64,000 nt of DNA from Cordilura impudica (GCA_963682025.1 OY821519.1:74766314-74830313); one strand, 5' to 3'. Shown: positions 22,800-35,401, counted from the first letter of the stretch. Made by a program: numbers and translations. Notes: generated by a model not told the origin, from the letters alone.

Positions 22800-23280
22800 G
22801 AAATTACTTCTGTATTTGGGTACGACCAGGAAGTTGAGGGGACCGAAGTAGGAGAAGAACAGCTTAATTTTTTTTTGCCCTTTGTGAAAAAGACGATTAA
22901 GGGTAGGGAATTAAGACTTTTGGTGGAAACAGGGACGAAGAAAAATTTTATTCAACCGATAGATTCTTTAGTTGGCATCACCTCATTGGACCAGCCTTTC
23001 AATGTGAATTAAGTAAACGGGATGAATCTTAAAAAAAAAAATGTGAAATGGTCATATTTGGTTATATAACCACATAATATATTTTACCTACATTAAGACA
23101 CTTTGACGGAATAATTGGTTGCGATTTCCTCAAGGAAATTCGGGCTAATATAGACATAGGGAATAACGTCTTAAAATTTAAAAAGGGAAAGGGAAAGGTG
23201 AATTATAAAAAATATGTCACCTTGAAAATATTTTTATTAAAAACTAAGGAAAAGGACAATCCCGAAAAATAAAACAAAAT
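22800..23280 (+). pseudogene. Gypsy-type protease/pol start, degraded
   Basis: A segment reading RELRLLVETGTKKNFI sits where a retropepsin DTGA/S motif is expected; the catalytic Asp is Glu here. Stops follow every few dozen codons and pol similarity fades by 23280. Non-functional. Confidence 0.5.
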
Positions 23281-23290
23281 CCCCCAGAAT

Positions 23291-24310
23291 TTTAATTTAA
23301 AATATCCCGAAACCCAGTATTTCCAAATTTGTATCCTGATTAGCATCTCTACTACCCACGCAGCACTTTTGGAAATAAAATGTAATTAAAGTTTTTCAAA
23401 CTAATAATCGGCCAGCTGTTCTATAAGGGTTGTACACAACTTAAGGATGTTATTTTAAATACTTTTTAAATGGAATTTAGTTCGTTTTCAGTTTCGTTAA
23501 CAAAGGTTTTGTTTAGCTTATAATAAATTACAAATTGTGAATATTTCAAATTGTAAACCCAATAAAGTTCTCTATATTCTTGTTATAAAAATAGGGTCAG
23601 CAAACGAAACTAAATATTTATTTCTTATTTATATTTGAGTAGAAACCAAGAGTTAGTTTTTTTTTTTATTGTTTTGTCAACAAGCAAAATAAAGGTACAA
23701 CTTTTTGTATTTTGCATGTCAAATATTGTGTAATCAAAATTAAATATTTACATTTAAAACTTTACCCAAAGCTACAATAGATACCTAGACAAACTAAGGT
23801 AAATAATTGATTTTTTATTTGAATGGCATTTAAAGCATTTTATGTAAAATATATCTAAACTTTATATTATTTAGAACATATTGTTTTAGCAGCAAAAATT
23901 CTTTTGAAAGTGAAACGGTAACTTAATAATAACGGAAGATTTTTACACCTGGGTTATTAAGTTTTATTTACATTCGGTTCTTAAGAAACCTCTTACATTT
24001 AAGGTACATATATTTTTAGAACAATAGTTAAGAATAATAAAGAATAATATTTATGGGTACATATAGTGTAAGTGTACCAGTAGTCGGCAGTTTAATTTTT
24101 GTTCTTTTTTGAACTGATGCCCTTACGTATGGGAACATGCTACTTTGTTGGCAACTAGTTGTTGTAACGCAGTAATTGGTATTGTTTTAGATTTACTTAA
24201 CTGTTTACAAACACCTTTTTGCTAAATTTGATTAATTTATGTATTTTCTAAAATGCAGCGTTGTTGCCAATGGTCGGCACTCATTGTCCTAAGTTTGACA
24301 TATGATGACG
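23291..24310. other. AT-rich stretch, nothing recognised
   Basis: No supported coding frame, repeat boundary or RNA gene in about 1 kb. Confidence 0.45.
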
Positions 24311-24321
24311 CTATTGTCGGT

Positions 24322-25078
24322 TTGGGTATAATGGCTTTGTGCTGCTGTTTGTAACTACTAGAAAAATTTGACCTAGACCCATCCTTTATTACACCTATCC
24401 ACTTAGAATCACTTTCTGAGTCTATTAAGCGATGTCCGTCCGTCTGTCCGTCTCTGTGTCCATCAAACTACAGGACGCAAATATGACTACATTGTCATAA
24501 AATTTGGTGTATAAGCTTTTCTCAGCCATAGGATGACCGCACTTGAAACTACTTAAATTCGGTCCATGTTCAGACCTAGCCCCATACAAATGACCGCTAT
24601 GAAATCGACATAAATTGCCGTAAGATACAAATTATCATATAGACCTCAGTCGAATTGGGTTTGTATGTATTTATTATATCCATTAATCAGTAATCTAAAA
24701 ATAATACCTACAGGACAATTCTTAGTCATAGGCCCCATATAGTGCTGCTTCCCAATCTTCACTTAAATCTATCAAAAAACAAAAATATTGCACAGATTTT
24801 TCTGAAATTAGGTTTGTATATATTTTTTCAAAATATAAGTGACTTTACCAAATATGGTCGGGTACGGTCCATTTATCGACCTAGTCCCCATATAAATATA
24901 GCATCTGATATGAACTTTTTCATATCCGCAGCCAAAAAAATTAATAACAATGCCACTCAAATTTGGTTTATACTTATTTTCTCTATCGAATTAGTTGGAC
25001 CGAAGAGATAGGGTCTCTAAAACGTGGTATAGGGTATCGTATAGGTGGTGTAGACCGACTATAATTTTCTTACTTGTT
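24322..25078 (+). repeat. Interspersed repeat family I, copy lacking the first bases
   Basis: It enters the family at GGTTTGGGTATAATGGC and ends ATTTTCTTACTTGTTTT. It carries the GTCCGTCCGTCTGTCC block at 24436-24451 and a decayed 3' palindrome. Confidence 0.7.
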
Positions 25079-25237
25079 TTTATTAAATAAAGAATAACAT
25101 TTTTCGTGTTTAATATAATTATGCAGGTACGTGAGACCAATTTAATAAAATTAATAAAAGAATAAAAACAATATAATAATCTAAACCATAAAAACAAAAT
25201 TTTTATTAAAACTCTTTCTCGCCTTGTGCATATGGGC

Positions 25238-25835
25238 TTTTAGCCTCTCCGTGACTGTGCGTGATTTTGCGTGACTATCTTATAATTAATCTTTGGCCAC
25301 AACAAGTCTGTGGACAAAGTTTCAGATCGATGGGATGAGGGGCAGTAAGGTTTTAATCTCTCCGTGACCGTGCGTGATTACGCGTGACTGTGCGTGACTA
25401 TATCATAGTTACTCTTTTTTCACAGCAAATCTATCGCCAAGCTTCAGATCGATTGGATAAGGGGAATGGGTTTTAAGTCAATCCGTGACTGTGCGTGACT
25501 GTGCGTGACTAAGTCAAAGTTAATCTGTTTTTCACACCAAGTGTATGTATCAAGTTTTGGATCGATCCAATGAGGGGAAATCCATTTTAAATCCCTCCGT
25601 GACTATGCGTGACTGTTCGTGACTAAGCCAAATTTAATCGTTTTTCACAGCAATTGTATGGATCAAGTTTTAGATCAATCCAATGAAGAGAAATGACATT
25701 TAGATTACTCCGTGACAGTGCCTGACTATGCGTGACTGTGCGTGGCTATCCCAAAATTAATATGTAGTCACAACACGACTACGTACCAAGTTTCAGCTCA
25801 ATTGGATAAGGGGAAATGTGGTTGTCCCACGACAG
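25238..25835 (+). repeat. Five-unit tandem array of a ~115-bp CGTGACTG-type repeat
   Basis: Each unit starts near CTCCGTGACTGTGCGTGAC, has an internal run of 2-4 copies of a 9-10 bp TGCGTGACTG motif, then an AAGTTTCAGATCGATTGGAT-like block. The last unit ends CCCACGACAGACATACAG. Two units of the same family lie at 12695-12915. I do not recognise it as part of a known coding element. Confidence 0.75.
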
Positions 25836-25859
25836 ACATACAGAGAGTATGATTTAAAA

Positions 25860-26820
25860 GAAAGAGTTTAAAAAATGCTTTTCTACAAACTGTACTTTTT
25901 TGAGAAAATGTACTTTTTTAAGAAAATATACTTTGTGAATAAATTTTAAAGAAAAGACACTTTTTATGGAAATATACTTTTTAAGTAAAGGCACATTTTA
26001 ATAAAATGTACCTTTAAAAAAAAAAATCTTTTCTGCACCGATTACAATTAAATAAAGCTCATTTCATTCGAAATATGTTTAACTAAATGCTATAAATTTT
26101 TAAAGAACAAAATTTTTTTTAATTGTTCTTTTTTTCAAAACTTCCACGATATCTCTGAAATTGCTGGGCATATTTGAAACCAAACGGGTTAAAGATAATA
26201 TTGTTGATGAGTTTTGGATTTTTTTTTTAACTGAATATGATGTGGAATATGATAGTGGAAGTGCCTTAATTTTGGACATAACGGTATGTCGTGAAAATTC
26301 GAGCTGATAGAAAAAATAGGCTTTTTTCTATCAGCTCGACAGATTTGGATTCAGCATCCCAAATAATTTTAAAAAACAATATTCAGTTCTTAATCAACAA
26401 AAACCGTGTTCCCTTGTATAATATAATCTTTCAAGGCTTAATTAATAAAGCATGGGAACAAAAATTACAATATTTGTTAAGGTATACATATATGTTGAAA
26501 ACAAAAACTGTTTTCACTTTTGGAGATTGATACCCTAAAAATATTTGTATAAATTTTTATAAACTTTTATATCCTCAAATGTTTGAAGTCCTTTAAAAAG
26601 GAGAAAATATAAAAAAATTGAAAACTAAGAACGCATGTGTATGTGGTCATGTTCAAGTCCAATAAGTATTGTCGCACCGTATAATTTATGGATACAATTA
26701 ATGCACATTTATGATATTTAACCATTAGATATTGATATTTAAAGAAGTTTTAAATTTGCGATCTATAGTTTCGAACAAATAATAATTTATGATTTACTTG
26801 ATTTAGACAAGCCTAAAGTA
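25860..26820. other. Low-complexity stretch with short degenerate repeats, no gene
   Basis: 25890-26010 holds several imperfect copies of AAAATGTACTTTTTNAAG. The hairpin at 26299-26339 is listed separately. No supported ORF. Confidence 0.45.
26299..26339. repeat. Perfect 18-bp hairpin
   Basis: The arms TCGAGCTGATAGAAAAAA (26299-26316) and its exact reverse complement (26322-26339) are separated by a 5-base loop. There is no adjacent transposon end, so its role is unknown. Confidence 0.85.
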
Positions 26821-26823
26821 TAA

Positions 26824-28347
26824 CACAGTGCAACACATAAAATGCAAACTCCTTCTCGTGTGTGCTTTTTCGAAGTACTTATCAATACTAACAAAACCCC
26901 ATTTGGATTTTGCTAGTTTAGCTGTTATTCGGATTTTGCGGCCTCATGTATATTTTGGCTAAAACATAATTATTTTGTAGAACCTGTACTTATTCTCACG
27001 GCTATATCTCGGAAACTAATTACAATTTTGTTTTCCTGTCGTCCGAAAAATTGTAGCTATCGACTAGGAGAAAAAAAAATGTGAATCTAACTAGTCAAAA
27101 ACAAAAAACAGCACGTAGCACCTGAAAATTGCTAAAATGTCAAAAAATTTTAGTTTTCACTTACTTTTTTCCACCATTTTATAATATAATTCATAATTCT
27201 TCAGAACATTATAATGCTGGAAAATATTTTTGTAACATTTTCCAGCTTTATTTTACATCGAAAATTCGAGATTTTAGTTTAGGAACAATGTGTACTTTTT
27301 TCCATAAATGGAAAAAGTGCATTTGAAGCTTAAGCTAGCCCTAGCAGTAAATACAAATATCAAGTAGCCGTATGGTATCATTAATGTGTCAAGACAATAA
27401 CACATTTTTTTGAGGGAATAACAATCGTACAGCAAAAACATTAATCTCCGATAGGTTTTTTGGCCATATAGTGCCAAATTTGGAAAGAAGTATCGAGCAA
27501 ATTTTTCAACAAAGGAATTTATCTTTGCATATAACCAATATTTCTATGAAGGGGATACAAGTGGTGAAGATTGCACGCCGAATACAGTCTGCACTAATTG
27601 CTATTGCAATATTTTGAATTTATTTAATTTGCTAAGCCGGTAAAAGACCCAAACGGTCATGATATATCAAGGTGCTACGCATGCAGTAATCATAATTATG
27701 CTGTTGGAACCAACAAGAGGAATTGGAAGATAACAGCATATGTTGCAGCTTTTACCGCCTCACTTCCAGTAACACGCTCTGATGGTGTCGAACCACCCAC
27801 ATCTCCGACTCTTGAGATTATGTTCAGATGACGATAGATTTGAAGGACACACAGAAAGAAATATGCCATTGAATGTGCTATTAAGAGCAAATGATGATGA
27901 TTCAGATCATGGACCTGAACTTCACATTCACAGGCTTCACTGATATTACCAATTTCAATGGATATTGATTAATTCAAATTGTTTGCCTTTTGGAAAGTTT
28001 TTTATACACCTCTCGAATTTTCAATGTAAAATACAGCTGGAAAATTAACCTTTTTTTCATTTTTATGGAAAAAATTAAAAAAAAGAGATTTTTGTTGACG
28101 AAAATTTTTCGAATTTTAACAATCTTAAGGCACCAAATGCAGTTCTTCGGGTTAGTTTGTTTTACACTTTTTTACATAGCTCCAATTGTGCTGAAGGCAG
28201 GAAAACAAAATGCCAATTGGTTTTGGAAATATATCCGTGAGAAAAATTCCATGTTCTTCGGGGGTTTTGTTAGCTTCGACAAGTACTTCGAAAAATCGCA
28301 AACGTGAAAAAGCTTGCGCTCCTTGACTCCAAAAATGTTGCACTGTG
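26824..28347 (+). mobile_element. Element D: degraded long-TIR DNA transposon (group 1)
   Basis: The ends are CACAGTGCAACA (left) and its near-complement TGTTGCACTGTG (right), flanked by TAA (26821-26823 and 28348-28350). The inverted repeats (about 26824-27275 and 28012-28347) are diverged but alignable, for example around TCTCACGGCTATATCTCGG, TTTTGTTTTCCTG and ATTTTACATCGAAAATTCGA. The interior (27276-28011) keeps only an N-terminal transposase remnant. It is the oldest-looking copy of the group. Confidence 0.75.
27470..27880 (+). pseudogene. Group-1 transposase N-terminal remnant in element D
   Basis: Frames read KFGKKYRANFSTKEF, then DCTPNTVCTNCYCNILNLF, then after a stop and frameshift ISRCYACSNHNYAVGTNKRNW. 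The C-x2-C pairs and the CYxC...VGxNxRxW pattern match the N-terminal Cys region of element A's protein (CPRCY, CYFCLSKKTGVGKNIRW). Nothing of the D/D/E core remains. Confidence 0.55.
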
Positions 28348-28589
28348 TAATAGAAATGATTTTCATCATAAAATATACTTAATAAATCAATTAGCATTAA
28401 CTGGCTTTAATGAATTTATTGTCAGCCATGTTCAGCTGTTCATATTTTCATGTGTTACTATTTTTCAAATTGTTTTCAACAATAACTTCTGCGAACCCAT
28501 CTTGAATTTTTAGTCTATGTATGGTTATATTCTTCAATACTCTACAGAATATAATCCGTTTATGCATATGCTTATGACTAGCAAAAAAA

Positions 28590-28830
28590 AAGCTTTAGAT
28601 CCAGACTGACTATACCGAGCGATTTTGCAATGACCTTCTAAGTTACATCAAGGATGAACCTTCCCATACAAATTTTGTAACCAAATTACAGGTGTGGAAT
28701 ATTAAGTTGTTTATATAAAATTTGATATATGGAATTCTACTGGCCTACAAAATTCAAACATATGCTAATCATAGCTTTATATTATCAAACATTCATATAC
28801 ACCTTAACATATCAGCAGCCAAGAAATACA
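28590..28830 (+). repeat. Degenerate fragment resembling interspersed repeat family I
   Basis: It has the order GACTATACCGA, CCCATACAAATT, CCAAATTACAGGT and AAAATTTGATATATGG, with many mismatches. Weak support. Confidence 0.3.
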
Positions 28831-29016
28831 TAAGAAACTTATTTTCTAATTTGGTCTATTCATTAATAACACCGCCAATTGTAGGGCGATGTTATTAATG
28901 AACATTTGGACACCCTTTCCCCCGGAGATCTTTGTGTAATTTATGTTCGCTGCTAGACTGGCTATTATTTTCTTTTTGTTTTTTTTTTTTATATTCTTTC
29001 TCAATGTTGTACTTAC

Positions 29017-29179
29017 CTCCTGCCATTGGTATGTTTCTTCTACATAGCGTAAACTTATATAGATTTGTGTTCCAGATAAGATGATGCCACCAACTAATGA
29101 TTCACGTAAGCGTAAGGGCAACATTGTGTATGTCATGTAAATAAATATTACACTACAGACGGTGCCATTAAAGGATTTG
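29017..29179 (-). CDS. Probable adenylate cyclase, membrane-segment exon (downstream)
   Basis: This is a 163-bp exon bounded by GTTTTATAG| (acceptor, 29180-29181) and GAG|GTAAGT (donor, 29011-29016). It starts in phase 2, exactly complementing the exon at 34163-34283, and ends in phase 0. It encodes KSFNGTVCSVIFIYMTYTML and PLRLRESLVGGIILSGTQIY followed by RYVEETYQWQE. Two hydrophobic segments around a YTMLPLRLR turn are characteristic of the last membrane spans before the C1 domain in metazoan adenylate cyclases. The protein would convert ATP to cAMP at the plasma membrane. The next exon is not found down to base 1. Family assignment is from memory of the motif. Confidence 0.6.
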
Positions 29180-30109
29180 CTATAAAACACCAGAGAAATA
29201 AAAAAGAGAGTAATCAAATATGTTAATGTAATAGGAAGCCATAAATAAAAATAATTGTTAAATATTTGCTGTTGGCAAATGTGCGGCCCTGTGAAAAGAT
29301 TTGCATTTTATCTTATGTTGTTAAACAAAATGTTATTTTATTTTAAAAATTCCTTAGAATAGATTGTTTTTAGTATTAAATTCTTTAAGAGATTTATGTA
29401 AATTTCTTCTTAGAAACCAGACTATACGATTATAACAAACTTGACTTAAGTAAGGGTTTGTACACTGTCGTTCGTATTAATAAGGAATTAAATGTGTCAA
29501 ACTTTAAACACAGATACATTTTAAATCGAAATACATACGAATATGTAATTTTACAAGAATATACATACATCAGTAGAACATAACCTTACTTTTAATACAA
29601 GAACAAAAAAAAATTATTTTACCTTAAAAATTTTATTTTCATTGACATTTAAATATGGGGGGTGTTTATGTCAAGTGATCAAATTTTTGAAACCGGCGTC
29701 TTCCGACCGGGATGAAATTTGCACCAAGGATAGTCCTATTGGAGACTTGCTTAAACAAAATTTTCCAACAAGATCGGTCCAGAACTCTCTGAGTTAGAGG
29801 GGTTAAAAATTTTACATTTTGACCAAACAGGTGTTTTTCTCAACCATGTAACTTTTTACCTATTGTCTTTAGCAAAATTTGTTCCAAATAGTTTAGATAG
29901 CTATTTCTTCAGTCTTTCGGAAAAAAAAATTTAAAAAAAAAAAAAAAATTTAAAAAAATAAAAAAAAAAATTTTTTGACTTTTTTGGCAACATCAAAAAT
30001 TTTTTTGACTTTTTTTTCAAAAAATAATTTTTTTTTGCTCAAAAAGCTTAGGTTTTTTCCTTCAAGAGCTTTTTGGTCGCTTAGTGGGAAGGGAGTGGGA
30101 TATCTATCA

Positions 30110-30285
30110 AAAAAAATATTTTGTAACTCAAGACAACGGTTTTTAAATTTTTAGCATATGTACTACTTTAAATTTTTTCCTAGTAGTGTGTATCTCCCAA
30201 AAAAAAACATTTTTTGTAACTCGACAAAGGCTTTCAATTTTAAGCATATGTACTTTAAAATTTTTACCAGTAGTGTGTTTCTTAA
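30110..30285. repeat. ~90-bp tandem duplication inside element F
   Basis: Two diverged units share TTTGTAACTCNNGACAANGG, AGCATATGTACT and TAGTAGTGTGT, just inside the left TIR. Confidence 0.6.
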
Positions 30286-31348
30286 ACCTTAAAAATAAAG
30301 CATATGCTGAGAAACTAGACAAATGAACCGTTCCGATGGTAAGTAACAAACCAACCTACAATTTCTTACCTTCGATACTGTAATACCCGCAATATATTAA
30401 CCTCAGGAAAAAAATAACTTTTTTTCCAAAGAAATTTTGAAAAATTATTTTTTTTTATTTATTTTATAGTATAAGAAGGGGGGTGTCGCCATATAGTGTA
30501 GGTGGGACGCCAGCTAGGATCACCAAATAATATAAGAATCGCTGGACCGTTATATAATGTATGCCTTGTAGTAATCTACGTACATAGTGGCATTTAAATT
30601 GAATATAGTGTATGTATGGTGTATAAAAGGACACTAAGATTGGGTGAGAACCGGACCAATGTCAAGAGGAATTTTGTCAAGTGCTTTCCTCAAAGCTGTT
30701 CCTGGGTGCACGCTAGATGCATTTTTAATAGTTTTACAGAGATAGCACGTAGGCAGATTATGCCAATATTTAAACCCTTTGGCAGAATATGCCAGTAAAA
30801 AAAAGGAAAATCTCTGTTTGGTTTTAATTATAACCCTTTCGAATCAGAATTTTAATTGATTATTTATTTGAAAATGCTGGTCTTTTATATCATTATAATT
30901 TAATATTTTTACTTAATTTAAATAATAGTCTTCTCTTTTCTTTACATTCGCATATTACAAATTCATTGATTTTTGAACATTGGGCTCAATAGCCAATCAG
31001 AAAACGTTCAATAATCAATTTAAATTTTTCCCCTCAAAATTTGAGTGGCATTCCTATTTGTCATGGGTTATTGACACAATTTGAATTTTCGCAAATTTGT
31101 CACTTTGCATTCCAGTGATATTTAATTACATAATTTGTGGTATGCGTTGAATGAAAAAAAAAGATATTCAAAAAAAAATAAATAAATGTAAACAAATAAA
31201 TACAAATAAATATGTGCATGTGCATATAGTAAACTAAAATAGACAAAAAATATAAACAAATAAAGATGAATAAATGAAATAAATAAAGATAAATGAAGAT
31301 GTGTGTAACATCATCACAATTTGTAATAATAATTAAATTAATATATAA

Positions 31349-31740
<392 letters not shown>

Positions 31741-32174
31741 TGTCTTGAGATACAAAACATTTATTTTAAAAAATATCCCACTCGCAGCAACCAAAAGGCT
31801 CTTAAAAGAAAAACCTAAGCTTTCTTTTGAGCAAAAAAAATCTTTTTTTTTTTTGATTTAGTAAAAAAAGTAAAAAAAAAATGTTTTTAAGTTTTTTTTT
31901 TTGCGAAAGATTAAAGAAAAAAGCTATCTAAACTATTTTGACCAAATGTTACTAAGAACAATAGGTAAAAAGTTAGATGGATGAGAAAAAAACACTTGTT
32001 TGGTCGAAATATCAAAGTTTGACCCCCTGTATCTCAGAGAGTTCTGGACCGATCTTTTCAAAAATTGTGTCTAAACTACCATCTAATAGGACTAACCTTG
32101 GTGCAAAGTTCTTCCCGATCGGAAGACATCGATTTCAAAAGTTGGATCAGTTGACATGAAACGCTCCATATATT

Positions 32175-32536
32175 GAAAATTTCTGTGTGCCACTGGAATA
32201 AGATGTTTTTAATTAGTAATTACCACACTACTATTTTCGTATTCTATATCGAAAACCAATTGAAATCTGTTGATAGATTTCATTAAAGATTGTTGCGTAT
32301 TAAAACTTGCGTATTTTGTGTTTTGGTGCCATTATCAAGTATATTCCATAGAAATAATTGAGAGTTTGCAAGTGGTTGTTTACAAATTTTATGCACGCGT
32401 TTATAGTACACGACTGTATGATGCAATAAATAACTCAACGTTTTAATTTGAATATAAACAGTTGTAATAAAAATTTCCTGTTTTTTTATATTTTTTATTT
32501 TATTGTGATACACTTAAAAAGTAACATCAGATGCTA
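32175..32536. other. No gene recognised
   Basis: AT-rich sequence in the host intron; no supported feature. Confidence 0.4.
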
Positions 32537-32684
32537 GGGCTGGCTAGCGATTTTTGAGGTAATGATGTATGAGTTTTGCTTGAAAAAGTTGGCAAATTTT
32601 TTTGATTAAAGGGCTGGCTAGCGGTTTTTGAGGTAATGATGTACGAGTTTTGATCGAAAAAGTTGGCAAATTTTTTTGATTAAA
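32537..32684. repeat. 74-bp tandem duplication
   Basis: Two near-identical 74-bp units begin GGGCTGGCTAGCGNTTTTTG at 32537 and 32611 and end AATTTTTTTGATTAAA. Confidence 0.85.
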
Positions 32685-32763
32685 TCGATTACAGCGACCC
32701 CATACCGAACTTCAAACAACCTAAAAAATATAACTCAAAACCCTTTGGGTTTAAATTAAATAA

Positions 32764-33830
32764 AGGGTGTTTTTTAAGGCCGATAGAACTTTTGAGAACA
32801 ATTGTTAAAGATAATCATACAAATAAATTTTAATCAGAAGACCAATACATGACTTTAACACTTGAATATGACTTCTGGCATATGACCACCACGGTTGTTC
32901 TCGACGAAGTGGATTCCGTACGTCCAATTTTGGCCCCTGTTTCGAGCATCGCTGATCGCATGTTACGAATAATACAAATACTGTTGTCCTCCGCGGTGTC
33001 TATTGTTACTGGTTTATCAGCATAAATTATTTCACGAAATCAACTTATCGTCAAATTTTGATTTCAATAAGCCGCCGTATCGCACGTAGCACCATTCTGT
33101 TGAAACCCTATCTCGCCCGGATCATTGTCGCCAAAATTAACAAAATATCATTGGTGCGGTATTAGTCTCCATTAAACGTAACGCGAGCTCCGGCTTCATT
33201 GGTGAAGAAATAAGGCCACACTTTGCCACCAGCGTTTAAACCGCCACAAAGGGTGCAGTAAAGTCGGTATGGTCTGTTGTGGATTGTTCTCACTCCAATT
33301 TTGCTTATTAACAAACACTTTAAGCCAAAAAAGAGCTTCATTGCTGCACATTATTTTGCGATAAAACAGTTTACAACTGCTCTAGAGCCCAATCGGCGAA
33401 AGAACGGCGGGTGTAGGCCAAGACCTTTGCGAAACATTTTCCAGGTAGTGGATGGACGGAGCCCTAGTTCCTGCGATCGACAACGAATCCAAAAATTTGG
33501 ATCTTTCGTTTACAGCGGTGATATTCTCTTCAGTACTCACATTCCTTCGACGCGCAGGTGCTGTTGCATCATTTAGAGGTTATGTGAATGGGTTGCACAG
33601 AGGAACGATTATATGCGCCATAAAAATGACGAAGTCGCGTATAAGTTGCACGAATCGATGACTGATTTTCAAAGTAAATTTGGATAATTTAGTGGCGTGG
33701 GTGAAGCATGATTCGATTCAGAATGATTTGCCAGATTATGCTTCTTATAAATGTCACAATGTGAGTTCAGAATGATAGTTCGTTTGAGAGCTAACACTCT
33801 CGTAAGTTCTATCCAAGCAAAAAAAAACAA
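32764..33830 (-). mobile_element. Degraded Tc1/mariner-like element
   Basis: The ends share an inverted GATAGAACTT block after a T-rich head (GGGTGTTTTTTAAGG left; CTTGTTTTTTTTTGC-like right when reversed). Minus-strand frames give SIHYLENVS, an NEAGARVTFNGD segment, then GDNDPGEIGFQQNGATCDTA, the region of the second catalytic Asp (QDGA in active enzymes, QNGA here). Many stops; the C-terminus is lost. It is distinct from the DD41D mariner at 20689. Confidence 0.6.
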
Positions 33831-34162
33831 CCTTTAGTTGCAAAAAAAAAACAATTTTTGTGAAACAACCTAATATACAGCTATTCATAAATATGCTAAA
33901 AGTACATAGCAACTATATTTAATTTTTTTTTTTTTTTTTTTTTTGAACAAGCTTTAAAAAAGCATCCTCTAAATATTGTAGCTACTAATAACGATTGCTT
34001 TTTGTATTTGACCTTCAAACCTAGCAAATAAATTTATATTTAAGACAATTTAGCATCTAAAACTTATAAAGAGTATCAATAAAAAGTATCTCATTTAATA
34101 ACATACATAAACACTAGTGGAATTTGTATATATTTTCAAATAAATATTTCATAAAAACTTAC
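33831..34162. other. No gene recognised
   Basis: AT-rich intronic sequence, with a poly-T run near 33922-33943. Confidence 0.4.
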
Positions 34163-34283
34163 TTTGGCAATGTTGCATATCCCACGGCTATTTGTATGGC
34201 CACAAAAGTGCCAACTATGACATAAGATACCAAAACTAAAAATATCTCATTCATAGCTGGCTTCGACAAAATGCACAACAGGA
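34163..34283 (-). CDS. Probable adenylate cyclase, membrane-segment exon (middle)
   Basis: This is a 121-bp exon between a strong pyrimidine-rich acceptor (CTTCCCTTTAG|, AG at 34284-34285) and donor AAA|GTAAGT (34157-34162). It enters in phase 1, matching the end of the exon at 61782, and leaves in phase 2, matching the exon at 29179. It encodes LLCILSKPAMNEIFLVLVSY then VIVGTFVAIQIAVGYATLP, that is, the second half of one membrane span and one or two more. Element E begins only about 160 bp upstream, within the preceding intron. The three-exon phase agreement is the main support that this is a live gene. Confidence 0.6.
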
Positions 34284-34442
34284 CTAAAGGGAAGAAAAGA
34301 AAAAAATGATTTAATAAACAGAATTTTACTAAGCTAATGGCAAATAAAATTTTCGATTTTATTACGTTTGTCATAGTTTTCATATTTATTTGCCAAGAAA
34401 GTGGAAAAGAAAAAGCTAATCATATAAAGAAGTATGCCATAT

Positions 34443-34947
34443 GGGAGAAAACATGTCAAACCATCATACGATTCGGCTGCACCCTCTCCGTTTTGAATGA
34501 AATTTTCCACAAATGTTGTATATTACTAGACTTGAAAAAACCCAAACTTATGGACCCCAACGACTTTCGGTTTCCGAGTTATGACGTCATGAATATTAGA
34601 AAAAACTCAAAAATGTCACTAAAGTGTGTTTATAAAAATGTCTATAACTTTTAAACTGTAAAAGCTAAAATATTTTTGTTTACAGTTTTTTAAAGGTAAG
34701 AATATGCTCTTTAAAATGATATGCATATGCATTTTTTTCATGGAAATTTCCACCGAAATTTTTTCGGATCTAAAATTCAGAAGGCCAAATCGGAAATAAC
34801 TATATTTTTTAAAATTCTTAAAAAAATATATGTTAATATCTAAACCCTTGTTAACATATATTCAAAATTTCAGATTGGAGCCATGATTAGTTTTTGAGTT
34901 ATGAGCTCAAACGTGGCCCTATATACGATTTGCGCTTGTAAAAGATG
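34443..34947. repeat. Element E left TIR
   Basis: It contains two GAGTTATG motifs (TTTCCGAGTTATGACGTCAT and TTTTTGAGTTATGAGCTC), the same word, on the opposite strand, that occurs in group-1 TIRs. Confidence 0.85.
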
Positions 34948-35401
34948 GGATAAAAAAATGTAATAGCACTCAAATGACGTATATTAATAAGCTTAACATA
35001 AAAATATTTGGTTAATTTTTTTGGAGCTCATCTTCAATCCATACCAGTGATTTAATTAAAATTTAAGAATTTGCATTCGAATTTCGAGGGCTGGAATCTG
35101 CTTGTTTAAATTATTAGAAGAAATCTAAACTATTCAATTTTCTATATGAAGAAAAATAGTTTTTAAATAAAACACAATATAATCATACAGGATTAATTAA
35201 TTTTTGCAAACATTAACCAGAATCTAAAATATTATAAAAAAAATTTAATTTAAATTTACGAATTGTTCTATACTATTTTCAGCAGTTCACTTCATTTGAA
35301 AGCTCTGGTATCCCTGGTTTAACAATCTGGCTACAAAGTTAACATCTGTTTTATTTTTTGAAGTTGGCAACTCGAAATCAGATGTTTGTATAAATTTGTA
35401 T

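Larger units (their letters stand above)
19829..23290 (+). mobile_element. Decayed gypsy-type LTR retrotransposon, split by a mariner
   Basis: The order is presumptive 5' LTR end, primer-binding site, gag, protease start, then loss of similarity. The gag reading resumes on the far side of the mariner at 21995. There is no convincing RT, integrase or 3' LTR in the window, so the element is 3'-truncated. The exact 5' LTR start is not visible; the family II repeat end at 19828 abuts it. Confidence 0.65.

Noticed and set aside
25238..25835. Possible CRISPR-like array
   Set aside because: Units diverge throughout, have no unique spacers and lie in a eukaryotic genome; a tandem repeat explains it.
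28152..28397. 81-codon minus ORF as a small gene
   Set aside because: It lies across the right TIR of element D and ends at its terminus.
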